Source: Simonsiella sp051414845 (lineage in GTDB: Bacteria > Pseudomonadota > Gammaproteobacteria > Burkholderiales > Neisseriaceae). Taken from it: DNA of 64,000 bases. How positions within the stretch are numbered: position 1 is the stretch's first letter; each line of letters starts with the position of its first letter. The position numbers and the translations under genes were made by a program. Where the stretch lies: NCBI GenBank assembly GCA_051414845.1, contig CP183313.1:1302001-1366000 (forward strand). The letters are read 5' to 3'. Shown in pieces: positions 44,484 to 52,560 of the stretch. The notes under the pieces are model-generated. The model was given only the letters and a program-made list of their open reading frames with translations. It was not told the DNA's origin and made no database searches.

Positions 44484-45044
44484 TCAGGCAGCCTGAACCG
44501 ATTTTTGCCACAACATTAAAGCCGCCAACACGCGCGCATCGCCAAATTCTGGATTATCTATTAAATCAGTAATTTGGCTCACAGGCACGCGCACCAACTC
44601 CAAAGGTTCAGGCTCATCGCCTTCTAACACCGATACACTCAAATCGCGTGCCAAAAAAACATGCATGGGACTATACATATGACCTGGCGAAGTGTACAAA
44701 ACGCGCATAAATTCTATAGAGGCTGCCTGAAAACCAATTTCTTCTTGCAACTCACGATTTGCCGCAATTTCAGGCGTTTCTCCCGCGTCAATCAAACCTT
44801 TAACGCACGTCAATTCATACCGCTCCGTACCCGCGGAATACTCACGAATCATCAGCAAATCATCGCCATCAAAAGGCAACACCATCACCGCAGGACGACG
44901 GGCAGGCGTTAAGCGTTCATAAGTGCGCTCTTGACCATTGGAAAAACGCAAATCCAACGCCTGCACTTGAAACACAGCCGTTTGCGCAGCCACGCGAACA
45001 TCTAAAATTTCAGGTTTTTGTTTATCACTGTGCAGCCAATTCAT
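44484..45044 (-). CDS. nudE: Nudix hydrolase, ADP-ribose pyrophosphatase type
   Basis: A 186-residue Nudix protein. The Nudix box GLIDAGETPEIAANRELQEE (residues about 88-107) followed by IGF matches GX5EX7REUXEEXGU. Upstream VMVLPFDGDDLLMIREYSAGTERYELT and downstream VLYTSPGHMYSPMHVFLARDL are characteristic of the ADP-ribose/ADP-sugar diphosphatase branch (NudE/NudF group); NudE fits the size best, but the split between these is a judgement. It removes ADP-ribose or Ap3A-type nucleotides. 33 bp upstream of hexR. Confidence 0.75.
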   Translation of the reverse strand: MNWLHSDKQKPEILDVRVAAQTAVFQVQALDLRFSNGQERTYERLTPARRPAVMVLPFDGDDLLMIREYSAGTERYELTCVKGLIDAGETPEIAANRELQEEIGFQAASIEFMRVLYTSPGHMYSPMHVFLARDLSVSVLEGDEPEPLELVRVPVSQITDLIDNPEFGDARVLAALMLWQKSVQAA

Positions 45045-45222
45045 GATGTTGTCCCATGTAATAAAACTGGTGCAATTGTAGTCGTTTTTGGGCTTTTTTG
45101 CAGCAAAAAATGAAATTTAGTTTCATGTTATCACGTAGTTTGATGAAAAAGTAACACTTCACTTAGGGTAATAATTCAAACAGCAGCAACAAACACAAAA
45201 TCAGGCAGCTTCAGCAACAATA

Positions 45223-45254
45223 AAGGCTGCCTGAAAATTTTTTCAGGCAGCCTT
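45223..45254. terminator. DUS-pair hairpin
   Basis: AAGGCTGCCTGAAAA (45223-45237) pairs with TTTTCAGGCAGCCTT (45240-45254), near the end of the YwqK-like gene. Confidence 0.65.
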
Positions 45255-45262
45255 ATCCTAAA

Positions 45263-45838
45263 TTACTGAATGAATTGACCTTCTTCATCCCAATTGCGTT
45301 CTAAAATCAACTCACCATCTTCAAACAAACGCTCGGCGCGCTTTTGTCCGTTATCGTACCAATCCAGCATCACACCATTGCGTTTGCCATTATCAATAGA
45401 CAGTTCCGCCGTTAAATTCCCTTGCACATCCCACGTCAATAAATGCACAACCACCCCAAACTCGACATTCATTTCCGATTGCAACTGTCCGCTAGGGTAC
45501 CAAGTCCGCGCCGTGCCGTGTTCGACATTATTAGCAAAAGATTTTTCGCTGCGTCGCTGACCGTTGGCATACCAAATCGTGCCCTTGCCTTCAATTTTGC
45601 CATTTTGATAAAACAACTCTTCCGATTTGCGCCCATTGTCGTACCAACGCGTCCACAATCCGTCAGGCAAACCATTTTTAAATGCACCGCTGACCAGCTT
45701 TTGCCCATTGGTATGGTAACGCACAATTTCGCCATCATCCGCGCGCATTTGCGTAACCGCTTGCTGCGAAGGTTGCGCATAAGCAGCAAAGTGAACAGCA
45801 AGCAAAGCAGCAGTCAAAAATTTTGGAACACAATTCAT
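45263..45838 (-). CDS. Exported YwqK/MORN-repeat protein
   Basis: A 191-residue protein with a signal peptide (KFLTAALLAVHFAAYAQ). The rest is built of MORN-like repeats of about 23 residues: VRYHTNGQKLVSGAFKNGLP, TRWYDNGRKSEELFYQNGKI, IWYANGQRRSEKSFANN and LDWYDNGQKRAERLFEDGEL. The family name 'YwqK antitoxin' comes from a Bacillus gene and does not imply a toxin here; no toxin is adjacent. Function unknown. ATG 45838 chosen because the signal peptide starts there. Promoter-proximal tRNA genes lie upstream on the same strand. Confidence 0.78.
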   Translation of the reverse strand: MNCVPKFLTAALLAVHFAAYAQPSQQAVTQMRADDGEIVRYHTNGQKLVSGAFKNGLPDGLWTRWYDNGRKSEELFYQNGKIEGKGTIWYANGQRRSEKSFANNVEHGTARTWYPSGQLQSEMNVEFGVVVHLLTWDVQGNLTAELSIDNGKRNGVMLDWYDNGQKRAERLFEDGELILERNWDEEGQFIQ

Positions 45839-45898
45839 AATAGATGTTTTCCGTACACATACAACAAACCGCACCCAAAAGGTGCGGTTCATAAAAAA

Positions 45899-45975
45899 TG
45901 GCGCGGTGGACGGGGCTCGAACCCGCGACCACTGGCGTGACAGGCCAGTACTCTAACCAACTGAGCTACCACCGC
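45899..45975 (-). tRNA. tRNA-Asp (GUC)
   Basis: 77 nt with encoded CCA. Acceptor GCGGTGG pairs with CCACCGC, discriminator G. D arm GCTC..GAGT, anticodon stem CTGGC/GCCAG with loop CTGTCAC giving GTC, T arm GCGGGTTCGAGCCCCGT. Read on the minus strand. Confidence 0.95.
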
Positions 45976-46009
45976 GCACGAGCTATTTGATAAATCAAAC
46001 GCTCAAAAC

Positions 46010-46085
46010 TGGTGGGTGATGACGGAGTCGAACCGCCGACATTCTGCTTGTAAGGCAGACGCTCTACCAACTGAGCTAATCACCC
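46010..46085 (-). tRNA. tRNA-Val (UAC)
   Basis: 76 nt with encoded CCA. Acceptor GGGTGAT pairs with ATCACCC, discriminator A. Anticodon stem TCTGC/GCAGA with loop CTTACAA giving TAC. It is 34 bp upstream of tRNA-Asp on the same strand, so the two are probably cotranscribed. Confidence 0.95.
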
Positions 46086-46304
46086 TTTCGGTGTTTCGCT
46101 GTATTTGCGAAAGGGCGTATTAAAACAAAAAACAACCCATCGCGCAAGTGCAATCTTGAATAAAATATTTAATCATATGAAATTTAAATGAATTTAATTT
46201 CAAAAAAATTAAATTAAGCCAATTAAACAAAAACGTGCCTAAGATAAATAAACATGATGTCTTTGCACACCCTTAAACTTTTCAGGCAGCCTGAAAATTT
46301 CAGT

Positions 46305-46335
46305 TTGACTTAGCCCTAGGGTTCGGGTTTATAGT
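46305..46335 (+). promoter_or_regulatory. MerR/CueR-type copper promoter of copZ
   Basis: TTGACT (46305-46310) and TATAGT (46330-46335) are separated by 19 bp, the long spacer typical of MerR-family-activated promoters. The spacer holds a dyad centred on CCCTAGGG. It lies 28 bp before copZ. No cueR gene is in the window. Confidence 0.65.
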
Positions 46336-46363
46336 AACCCCTTTCAAACATAAGGAGCAAAAC

Positions 46364-46576
46364 ATGGAAACGATTACCCTGAAAATTGACGGCATGACCT
46401 GCGGCGGCTGCGTGAACAGCGTAACGCGCGTATTGAGCGAAACGGCGGGCGTGGCAAACGCGCAAGTGGATTTACAAAGCGGCACGGCGGTGGTGCAATT
46501 TGACGCGGCGCAAACGAATGCGGCGGCGTTGGTGGGCGTGGTGGAAGAAGCTGGGTTTGATGCGGCGGAAGTGTGA
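46364..46576 (+). CDS. copZ: Copper chaperone CopZ (heavy-metal-associated domain)
   Basis: A 70-residue single HMA domain with the metal motif MTCGGC at residues 11-16 and the beta-alpha-beta-beta-alpha-beta pattern (METITLKIDGMTCGGCVNSV ... VVEEAGFDAAEV). Binds Cu(I) and delivers it to CopA. AAGGAG stands before ATG 46364. It is driven by the MerR-type promoter at 46305. The partner ATPase copA follows 2 kb downstream, beyond an inserted cassette on the other strand. Confidence 0.92.
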   Translation: METITLKIDGMTCGGCVNSVTRVLSETAGVANAQVDLQSGTAVVQFDAAQTNAAALVGVVEEAGFDAAEV

Positions 46577-46591
46577 GTTTCAGGCTGCCTG

Positions 46592-46628
46592 AAAAAAGCC
46601 ATGCTGATGAAATCAACATGGCTTTTTT
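46592..46628 (+). terminator. Terminator of copZ
   Basis: AAAAAAGCCATG (46592-46603) pairs perfectly with CATGGCTTTTTT (46617-46628) around a 13-nt loop. Being A- and T-flanked it can act in both directions, also ending the opposing operon. Confidence 0.85.
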
Positions 46629-47783
46629 CTATTTTACCAATCGCAATGACTGATTAACTGGATTGGTTCGCGTGGTTGCTTTATCGGGATTACTACTCAC
46701 TAAATGCAATTTGCGATGTTTATTTAAATCTGCATGAACTAATTGGAATGTTAGATCCCCAATGTCTTTGGGCGAAACTTTTAAGGTTTCCGCAATCTTA
46801 TCAATGTTGATATTATCTTCTTTCAACATCAATAAAACTTTTTCCAATAAACTGGAAATTTCTCTAACCATTGGTTCTGGTTCATTTGTACGATAACCTA
46901 ATTTATTAAATTGCTTACATAAAACATGAACATAAACCCATTCACTAATCATGTTTAACTGTCGCATACGATAAGCCAATGCAACCAAAGAAACACCTAA
47001 TTCTTTTTTAATTATCATCAAATTATGAATAGTCGGTTGAATATGTTGATATTTCCGTAACAAACTTTCAGGCATTAAAAATGCAGATGCAAATTTATTG
47101 GCATTTTTTTCAATATTATCGCGTGGCTCTTCGGGATTATCACTTTCGCAAGCTAAATGTTGAACACTAAATTTATCACGAATTAAATGCCCCAATTCGT
47201 GCGCGGCATCAAAACGACTGCGTTCTGCCGATTTTTGTGTATTTAAGAAAATATATGGGCAATCTTCATACCAAGTACAAAACGCATCTACATCTTTTGT
47301 TTCCATTGATAATGAAAATACCCTAATACCTTTGGCTTCCAATAATGCCGTTAAGTTTTTAATTGGTCTATTACCTAATCCCCAATCTAAACGTAACTGC
47401 TCTGCTGCTTGTTCGGGTTCCAAATCCGAATAATCAGGTAAATTGGCTTGTTGCAGATTAAATTCGTTTTCCAGCCATTTATTCAATAAAATACCTGTTT
47501 CACAATGTTTTTCTGCTTGTTTTTGCAGTTTTTTTGACATTCGTGAACTCGCACGAAAGCTAACCGCATCTGATTTAATTTCAGGCAGCTCACGATAATC
47601 AGTAAAAAAACTGACTGGGAATTTTAGTAACAAAGCAAGCTGATTTAAATTAGGCATACACTTATCACGAAAATAATTATTCACTTGTCGCGGTGTAATC
47701 TCTAATAAATCAGCTAATGCAGTTTTGGTTAATCCGCGCTTATCCAACGCAAATTGCAACCGTTCGGTATTAAATTCTTGCAT
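46629..47783 (-). CDS. XRE-family HTH protein with ImmA/IrrE metallopeptidase domain
   Basis: A 385-residue two-domain protein. Residues 1-60 hold an XRE helix-turn-helix (LTKTALADLLEITPRQVNNY). An ImmA/IrrE domain follows with zinc motif HELGH at 195-199 in FDAAHELGHLIRDKF, and the third-ligand helix near 225-239 (EKNANKFASAFLMP). In other systems such peptidases cleave repressors or act in DNA-damage, phage-defence and toxin-antitoxin responses. Here it is the second gene of an A+T-rich two-gene operon inserted between copZ and copA; the palindrome at 48470 is the probable operator. ATG 47783 is chosen over TTG 47789. Confidence 0.85.
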   Translation of the reverse strand: MQEFNTERLQFALDKRGLTKTALADLLEITPRQVNNYFRDKCMPNLNQLALLLKFPVSFFTDYRELPEIKSDAVSFRASSRMSKKLQKQAEKHCETGILLNKWLENEFNLQQANLPDYSDLEPEQAAEQLRLDWGLGNRPIKNLTALLEAKGIRVFSLSMETKDVDAFCTWYEDCPYIFLNTQKSAERSRFDAAHELGHLIRDKFSVQHLACESDNPEEPRDNIEKNANKFASAFLMPESLLRKYQHIQPTIHNLMIIKKELGVSLVALAYRMRQLNMISEWVYVHVLCKQFNKLGYRTNEPEPMVREISSLLEKVLLMLKEDNINIDKIAETLKVSPKDIGDLTFQLVHADLNKHRKLHLVSSNPDKATTRTNPVNQSLRLVK

Positions 47784-47800
47784 AATCAAACAGCCATCTC

Positions 47801-48451
47801 TTATGCTGCTTTCTTTTTGCGCTCCACAGTTGGTTCAACAATTTCAGCAGGTTCAGAAGTTTGGCGAGAAATTTCAGGTTCAGAAATAGGATTCAATGAA
47901 ATATCATCAAACAAAATTCGTTTGGAATAACCAGTAACATATCCCTTAATAAAATCCTTTGGTTGAGATAATTCATATTGCAATGTATCGCGATTATAAT
48001 GAAACAGGAGCACCCAAAGCGTACACGTTTCAGGTAAATTCAATTTACCATTCATAATTGCGCGTTCAACCGCAACACCCTTACGAGCCGAAGTGGTTGG
48101 AATAGTATCCGATTTTCCCACATCAGATGTACCAATGGCAACAACAATAGATTTTGTTTTACATGGCGATACAGTCAAAAATGCACCACCTTTCCATTTT
48201 TCTGTTGTCCAGCCCAACTCACGCAATCTCTTGCGTAGAAATCTTGTCAAATGCCCCTGCCAAAATGCACCAATCGCATTTAAATCATAATCCGACGTAT
48301 CTTGCATTTCGTAATGCCCACTTAAAATGACATCTTTAAAAAATTCAGGTGTAAAATTTGGGTCAATTTTTTGTAACTCTTGTAATTTTTCGTCCAACTC
48401 CAAAAATTCATCGGTTTCAATAATTTGCTCAACTAATTTAAATAATCCCAT
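47801..48451 (-). CDS. Unknown partner protein of the ImmA/IrrE operon
   Basis: A 216-residue soluble protein of unknown function. The N-terminal 45 residues are acidic and helical (VEQIIETDEFLELDEKLQEL). A central part shows FWQGHLTRFLRKRLRELGW, then FLTVSPCKTKSIVVAIGTSD and VERAIMNGKLNLPETCTLWV, with alternating hydrophobic strands suggesting an alpha/beta fold. The C-terminus is Pro/Glu-rich ending KKKAA. It is 17 bp upstream of the HTH-peptidase gene and clearly belongs with it, so it is a candidate effector or substrate. I recognise no nuclease or other catalytic motif. Confidence 0.7.
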   Translation of the reverse strand: MGLFKLVEQIIETDEFLELDEKLQELQKIDPNFTPEFFKDVILSGHYEMQDTSDYDLNAIGAFWQGHLTRFLRKRLRELGWTTEKWKGGAFLTVSPCKTKSIVVAIGTSDVGKSDTIPTTSARKGVAVERAIMNGKLNLPETCTLWVLLFHYNRDTLQYELSQPKDFIKGYVTGYSKRILFDDISLNPISEPEISRQTSEPAEIVEPTVERKKKAA

Positions 48452-48469
48452 GACTAGATTTCCTATTTT

Positions 48470-48490
48470 CTTACATAAAGTTTATGTAAG
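48470..48490. promoter_or_regulatory. Perfect 21-bp palindrome, probable operator of the ImmA/IrrE operon
   Basis: CTTACATAAA (48470-48479), centre G, TTTATGTAAG (48481-48490). The half-sites are exact reverse complements. It is 19 bp upstream of the operon's first start codon on the minus strand, a position where an XRE dimer would block transcription. Confidence 0.7.
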
Positions 48491-48559
48491 ATAACAGGAA
48501 ATGAGTTAAGGGTCAAAATATTTTTCAGGCAGCCTGAAACCCTTTCGGAGACCCCAAAA

Positions 48560-50806
48560 ATGCAACACATCAACCTAACCATACGCGGCATGACCTGCCA
48601 AGCCTGCGCCAATCGCATTGAAAAAGTGTTGAATAAAAAAGATTTTGTGCAAACCGCCGCCGTCAATTTCGCGGGCGAAACGGCGCAAATTGCATTTGAC
48701 GACACGCGCACCACGCCCAACGAGTTAATCCAAATCATTGAAAAAACAGGCTTTCAGGCAGCCGTGCAAACGTCGCTGCTGCCTGAAAACGACCACGAAA
48801 CGCATTGGCGCGTGTGGGCGTTGCTGGCGATGTCCGCGCCGTTTATGTGGGGCATGGCGGGCATGATGTTCGGCTCGCACGCGCTGATGCCGCCGCTTTG
48901 GTTGCAAATTGTGCTGGCGACGGCGGCGCAAACGTATTTCGCTTTGCCGTTTTATCGCGGCGCGGTGGCGAGCGTGCGCGGCGGTTTGGCGAATATGGAT
49001 GTGCTTGTTTCTATTGGTACTTTGGCGATTTATGTGTATTCGCTCGGTATGGTTTTGGCGGGGCATTCGGCGCATCATGTGTATTTTGAGGCGGGCGTGA
49101 TGGTGTTGGCGTTTGTGTCGCTGGGCAAATTTTTGGAGGCGAAAACGAAGCGCGGCAGCCTGAACGCACTCGGTTCGTTGTTGCAACTCACGCCGCGTGA
49201 AGTGCTTGTTTACAAAAATGAAAATTGGGTAACGCAGCCGTTGGACGCGGTTAAATTGGGTGATGTGTTGCGTTGCATACATGGCGGACGGGTGGCGGCG
49301 GACGGCGTGGTCGTGTCGGGCGAGGCGTGGGCGGACGAAAGCCATTTGACAGGCGAGAGCCAGCCTGTTTATAAAATGATTGGAAACAATGTGTTAGCAG
49401 GTTCCATTCTCTCAGGCAGCGTGGATTATCGCGCCGAAAGTTTGGGCGGCGACACGTTGTTGGGCGACATGGTGGCCGCATTGGCGGACGCGCAGGGCAG
49501 CAAAGCCCCGATTGCGCGATTGGCGGATAAGGTGGCTGCGGTATTTGTGCCTGCGGTATTGCTGATTGCGCTGATGACATTGATTTTAAACTGGATAATC
49601 ACAGGCGATTTTACAACGGGCTTGATTCGGGCAGTGGCGGTGTTGGTGGTGGCGTGTCCGTGCGCTTTGGGTTTGGCGACGCCTGCGGCGATTATGGCGG
49701 GCATGGGCGTGGCGGTGCGGCATGGCGTGTGGTTCAAAAACGCGGCGGCTTTGGAAAGCGCAGGTTCAATCACACATGTGATTTTGGACAAAACGGGGAC
49801 GATTACACGCGGCAAGCCTGATGTGGCGGCGATGTGGACGGCAACAGGCGTGGACGAAACGCGTTTGCTGCAAATTGCGGCGGCGGTGGAACGCCACGCG
49901 GCGCATCCGTTGGCTGACGCGATTGTAGCGGAAGCCAATCAACGTGATGTACCTGATTTACAAGCGCAAAATGTGAATACAGTTGCGGGCGAAGGCATTA
50001 GCGCGGAGATTGTGGGCGTGGGCAATGTGAAAGTGGGGAAATTGGATTTTTGTGGTTTCAGGCTGCCTGAAAATCTGCTTAATGTAGGGTGGGCCCCGCC
50101 CACCGAAAATCATGCCAATGGGGAAACGGTGGGCGAGGCCCACCCTATGGATTGGCGCGAACAATCAAATGTGTGGAATATCGCCAGTCTAGTCGCCGTA
50201 TCCGTGAATAATCAACCACTTGGCGCATTCGCCCTAGCCGACCCACTCAAACCCGACAGCGCGACCGCTATCAACCGTTTGCGCGAGCACGGCATTCACG
50301 TCCATATTTTGAGTGGTGACAACGCCGCGACGGTGCGCCACATCGCAGAGCAATTAAGGCTGCCTGAAAACGCGGCGCACGGCAACCAATCGCCTCGCCA
50401 AAAAGCTGAATTTATTCAGCAGCTTAAACAATCAGGCGCGCGCGTGGCGATGGTGGGCGACGGCATTAACGATGCGCCCGCGTTGGCGTTGGCGGACGTG
50501 GGTTTTGCGGTGCGCGGCAGCACGGACATCGCCGAACACAGCGCGGACGCGGTGTTGATGCGCCAGTCGTTCAATCAGTTGGCAGACGGTTTGTTTACTG
50601 CGCGCGCTACTGTTCGGGCGATTAAGCAAAATTTGTTTTTTGCGTTTATTTATAATGCGTTGGGCATTCCGTTTGCGGCATTGGGGTTGCTCACACCTGT
50701 GATGGCGGGCGCGATGATGGCGATGAGTTCGGTGTCGGTGTTGGGCAATGCGTTGCGGTTGAAGCGGTTGAAGCGGTTGAAGCGGTTGAAGCGGTTGAAG
50801 TTTTGA
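48560..50806 (+). CDS. copA: Copper-exporting P1B-type ATPase CopA
   Basis: Pumps Cu(I) out of the cytoplasm. The 748-residue protein has an N-terminal HMA domain with MTCQAC at 11-16, eight expected helices, TGES (actuator) at 264-267, the CPC metal site at 366-368 in VVACPCALG, DKTGT at 410-414 and MVGDGINDAPALA in the P domain. Two oddities: a palindromic repeat plus a DUS is inserted in frame in the nucleotide-binding domain (about residues 500-535), and the C-terminus is a tandem LKR tail from a 9-bp repeat. It lies downstream of copZ but separated by the ImmA/IrrE cassette. Confidence 0.93.
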   Translation: MQHINLTIRGMTCQACANRIEKVLNKKDFVQTAAVNFAGETAQIAFDDTRTTPNELIQIIEKTGFQAAVQTSLLPENDHETHWRVWALLAMSAPFMWGMAGMMFGSHALMPPLWLQIVLATAAQTYFALPFYRGAVASVRGGLANMDVLVSIGTLAIYVYSLGMVLAGHSAHHVYFEAGVMVLAFVSLGKFLEAKTKRGSLNALGSLLQLTPREVLVYKNENWVTQPLDAVKLGDVLRCIHGGRVAADGVVVSGEAWADESHLTGESQPVYKMIGNNVLAGSILSGSVDYRAESLGGDTLLGDMVAALADAQGSKAPIARLADKVAAVFVPAVLLIALMTLILNWIITGDFTTGLIRAVAVLVVACPCALGLATPAAIMAGMGVAVRHGVWFKNAAALESAGSITHVILDKTGTITRGKPDVAAMWTATGVDETRLLQIAAAVERHAAHPLADAIVAEANQRDVPDLQAQNVNTVAGEGISAEIVGVGNVKVGKLDFCGFRLPENLLNVGWAPPTENHANGETVGEAHPMDWREQSNVWNIASLVAVSVNNQPLGAFALADPLKPDSATAINRLREHGIHVHILSGDNAATVRHIAEQLRLPENAAHGNQSPRQKAEFIQQLKQSGARVAMVGDGINDAPALALADVGFAVRGSTDIAEHSADAVLMRQSFNQLADGLFTARATVRAIKQNLFFAFIYNALGIPFAALGLLTPVMAGAMMAMSSVSVLGNALRLKRLKRLKRLKRLKF
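50084..50147. repeat. Palindromic GTAGGGTGGGC repeat inside copA
   Basis: 64 bp starting GTAGGGTGGGCCCCGCCCAC and ending GGTGGGCGAGGCCCACCCTA. The ends are inverted. It is read in frame as part of copA (about residues 509-530, VGWAPPT...VGEAHP) and is preceded by a DUS read as FRLPEN. Member of the GTAGG hairpin family found between genes elsewhere in the window. Confidence 0.75.
50759..50800 (+). repeat. 9-bp tandem repeat at the copA 3' end
   Basis: TTGAAGCGG repeated four times (50759-50794) plus TTGAAG. In frame it encodes LKR repeats and ends LKF before the stop. Unit length is a multiple of three, so copy-number change would alter tail length without breaking the frame. Confidence 0.9.
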
Positions 50807-50918
50807 GTTTTCAGGCTGCCTGAAAACTTAACAAACCTGCTATAATGCGCGCACTGACAACTATTTATCTATTTTCAGGCTGCCTTTGTTTTCAGGCAGC
50901 CTGAAAACATCACACATT

Positions 50919-52361
50919 ATGCACAATACATTCCAAACCGTTTCTCAAGATTTACTCCACGCCAACCACATTTGTGCCGACGAATTGGCAAAATCGCTCG
51001 CCATTATTGGCACACATCATGTTGATTATGCGGATATTTATTGCCAACGCACGGCGTTTGAAAGCTGGCATTTGGACGAAGGCATGGTCAAATCGGGCAG
51101 TTTTCAGATTGACCAAGGCGTGGGCGTGCGCGCGGTATGGGGCGAGAAAACGGCGTTTGCCTATGCCGATAGTTTAACGGCAGACGCCATTTCTCGCGCG
51201 GCGAACACGGTCAAAGTGATTGGTGCGGCAGGCAATAATTCGCCAATTTGTGTGCCAACGCCGACGTTTACGAAAAAAATTCACAGCACAAATAATCCGA
51301 TTCACACGCTGCAATCGGCGGATAAAGTGGCGTTACTTCAAAAGGTTGAGCAACTGGCGAAAGCGGCCGACCCGCGCATTGTGCAAGTCATGGCAGGGCT
51401 GACGTGCGAGCATGATTTGATTTACGTGGCGCGTTTGGACGGCAAACACGCGGCGGATATTCGTCCTTTGGTGCGCTTGTCGGTTACGGTAATTGCGAAA
51501 CAGGGTGAGCGGCGCGAACAGGGTAGCGCAGGTGGCGGCGGACGTTTTGATTTAACTTATTTTTCTGATGAAAAAATTAAAGAATATGTGAATCATGCGG
51601 TTAAGCAAGCCTTGATTAATTTGGAAGCCCGCCCTGCCCCTGCGGGCGCGATGAGGGTGGTATTGGGCAATGGTTGGCCCGGTGTGTTATTGCACGAGGC
51701 GGTGGGGCATGGTTTAGAGGGCGATTTTAATCGCAAGAAAACGAGCGTGTTCACAGGCAAATTGGGCGAGCGCGTGGCGGCGAAAGGCGTTACTGTGATT
51801 GACCAAGGCGACATCGCCGACCGTCGCGGCAGCCTGAATATGGACGATGAGGGTAATCCGACTTCGCGTACAGTTTTGATTGAAGACGGTATTTTAACAG
51901 GCTACTTGCAGGACGAAACCAATGCGCGTTTGATGGGCGTGGGCGTTACGGGCAATGGGCGGCGTGAGAGTTATTCGTCGGTAGTAATGCCACGCATGAC
52001 CAATACCTTTATGGAAAACGGCAGCCATGAGCCGCAAGAAATCATTGAAAGCATAGACAAAGGCATTTATGCGGTGAATTTTGGCGGCGGTCAGGTGGAT
52101 ATTACGAGCGGCAAATTTGTGTTCAGCGCGAGTGAAGCGTGGTGGGTGGAAAAAGGCAAATTGCTCTACCCTGTGAAAGGCGCGACGATTATCGGTAGCG
52201 GCGCGGAAGTGATGAAACATATTTCCATGATTGGCAACGACACGGCGTTGGACACAGGCGTGGGCGTGTGCGGCAAAGATGGGCAAAGTGTGCCTGTGGG
52301 CGTGGGACAGCCAACTTTGCGGATTGATGCGGGACTGACGGTGGGTGGTAGTGAAGCGTAA
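50919..52361 (+). CDS. tldD: Metalloprotease TldD
   Basis: Subunit of the TldD/TldE (PmbA) protease. From ATG 50919 it is 480 residues. The metal motif HEAVGH is at 259-264 in LLHEAVGHGLEGDFNRK; also RRGSLNMDDEGNPT, RRESYSSVVMPRMTNTFM and the C-terminal MIGNDTALDTGVGVCGKDGQ. In other bacteria the complex trims peptide toxins and microcins and degrades CcdA. TATAAT at 50841-50846 is a likely -10 box. The tldE/pmbA partner is not in the window. Confidence 0.95.
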   Translation: MHNTFQTVSQDLLHANHICADELAKSLAIIGTHHVDYADIYCQRTAFESWHLDEGMVKSGSFQIDQGVGVRAVWGEKTAFAYADSLTADAISRAANTVKVIGAAGNNSPICVPTPTFTKKIHSTNNPIHTLQSADKVALLQKVEQLAKAADPRIVQVMAGLTCEHDLIYVARLDGKHAADIRPLVRLSVTVIAKQGERREQGSAGGGGRFDLTYFSDEKIKEYVNHAVKQALINLEARPAPAGAMRVVLGNGWPGVLLHEAVGHGLEGDFNRKKTSVFTGKLGERVAAKGVTVIDQGDIADRRGSLNMDDEGNPTSRTVLIEDGILTGYLQDETNARLMGVGVTGNGRRESYSSVVMPRMTNTFMENGSHEPQEIIESIDKGIYAVNFGGGQVDITSGKFVFSASEAWWVEKGKLLYPVKGATIIGSGAEVMKHISMIGNDTALDTGVGVCGKDGQSVPVGVGQPTLRIDAGLTVGGSEA

Positions 52362-52375
52362 GGGTTTTTAGATAC

Positions 52376-52414
52376 AAGGCTGCCTGAAAACGGATTGGGT
52401 TTTCAGGCAGCCTT
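52376..52414 (+). terminator. DUS-pair terminator of tldD
   Basis: AAGGCTGCCTGAAAAC (52376-52391) and GTTTTCAGGCAGCCTT (52399-52414) pair perfectly. Confidence 0.7.
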
Positions 52415-52453
52415 CAATCTTGGGTTGGCGCACAAAATAGGTTGAAACCTTTG

Positions 52454-52560
52454 TATAGCCACTTAAAATAAAAACTGGACGGCGTTGACAGCTCCCTTAT
52501 GTACTAGATGTACACGGTGGTCGCTGTCGCCTTGTCCAGTTCTTATTTTAAGTAACTATA
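52454..52560. mobile_element. Correia-like MITE, 107 bp
   Basis: TATAG termini in inverted orientation: TATAGCCACTTAAAATAAAA from 52454, and TATAGTTACTTAAAATAAGA reading back from 52560, 3 mismatches in 20. Inside, CTGGACGGCGTTGACAGC and its counterpart CTGGACAAGGCGACAGC continue the inversion. The layout TATAGT..., then CAGGACAAGGCGACG, is that of Correia repeat enclosed elements of Neisseria, with different flanking bases. It lies between tldD and the lipoprotein gene and may bring promoter sequences. Confidence 0.7.

Noticed and set aside
45263..45838. YwqK-like protein as the antitoxin of a toxin-antitoxin pair
   Set aside because: It has a signal peptide and no toxin-like neighbour; the name is inherited from a distant homologue.
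48725..49345. 206-residue minus-strand open frame
   Set aside because: Antisense to copA and very Arg/His-rich; a shadow frame.
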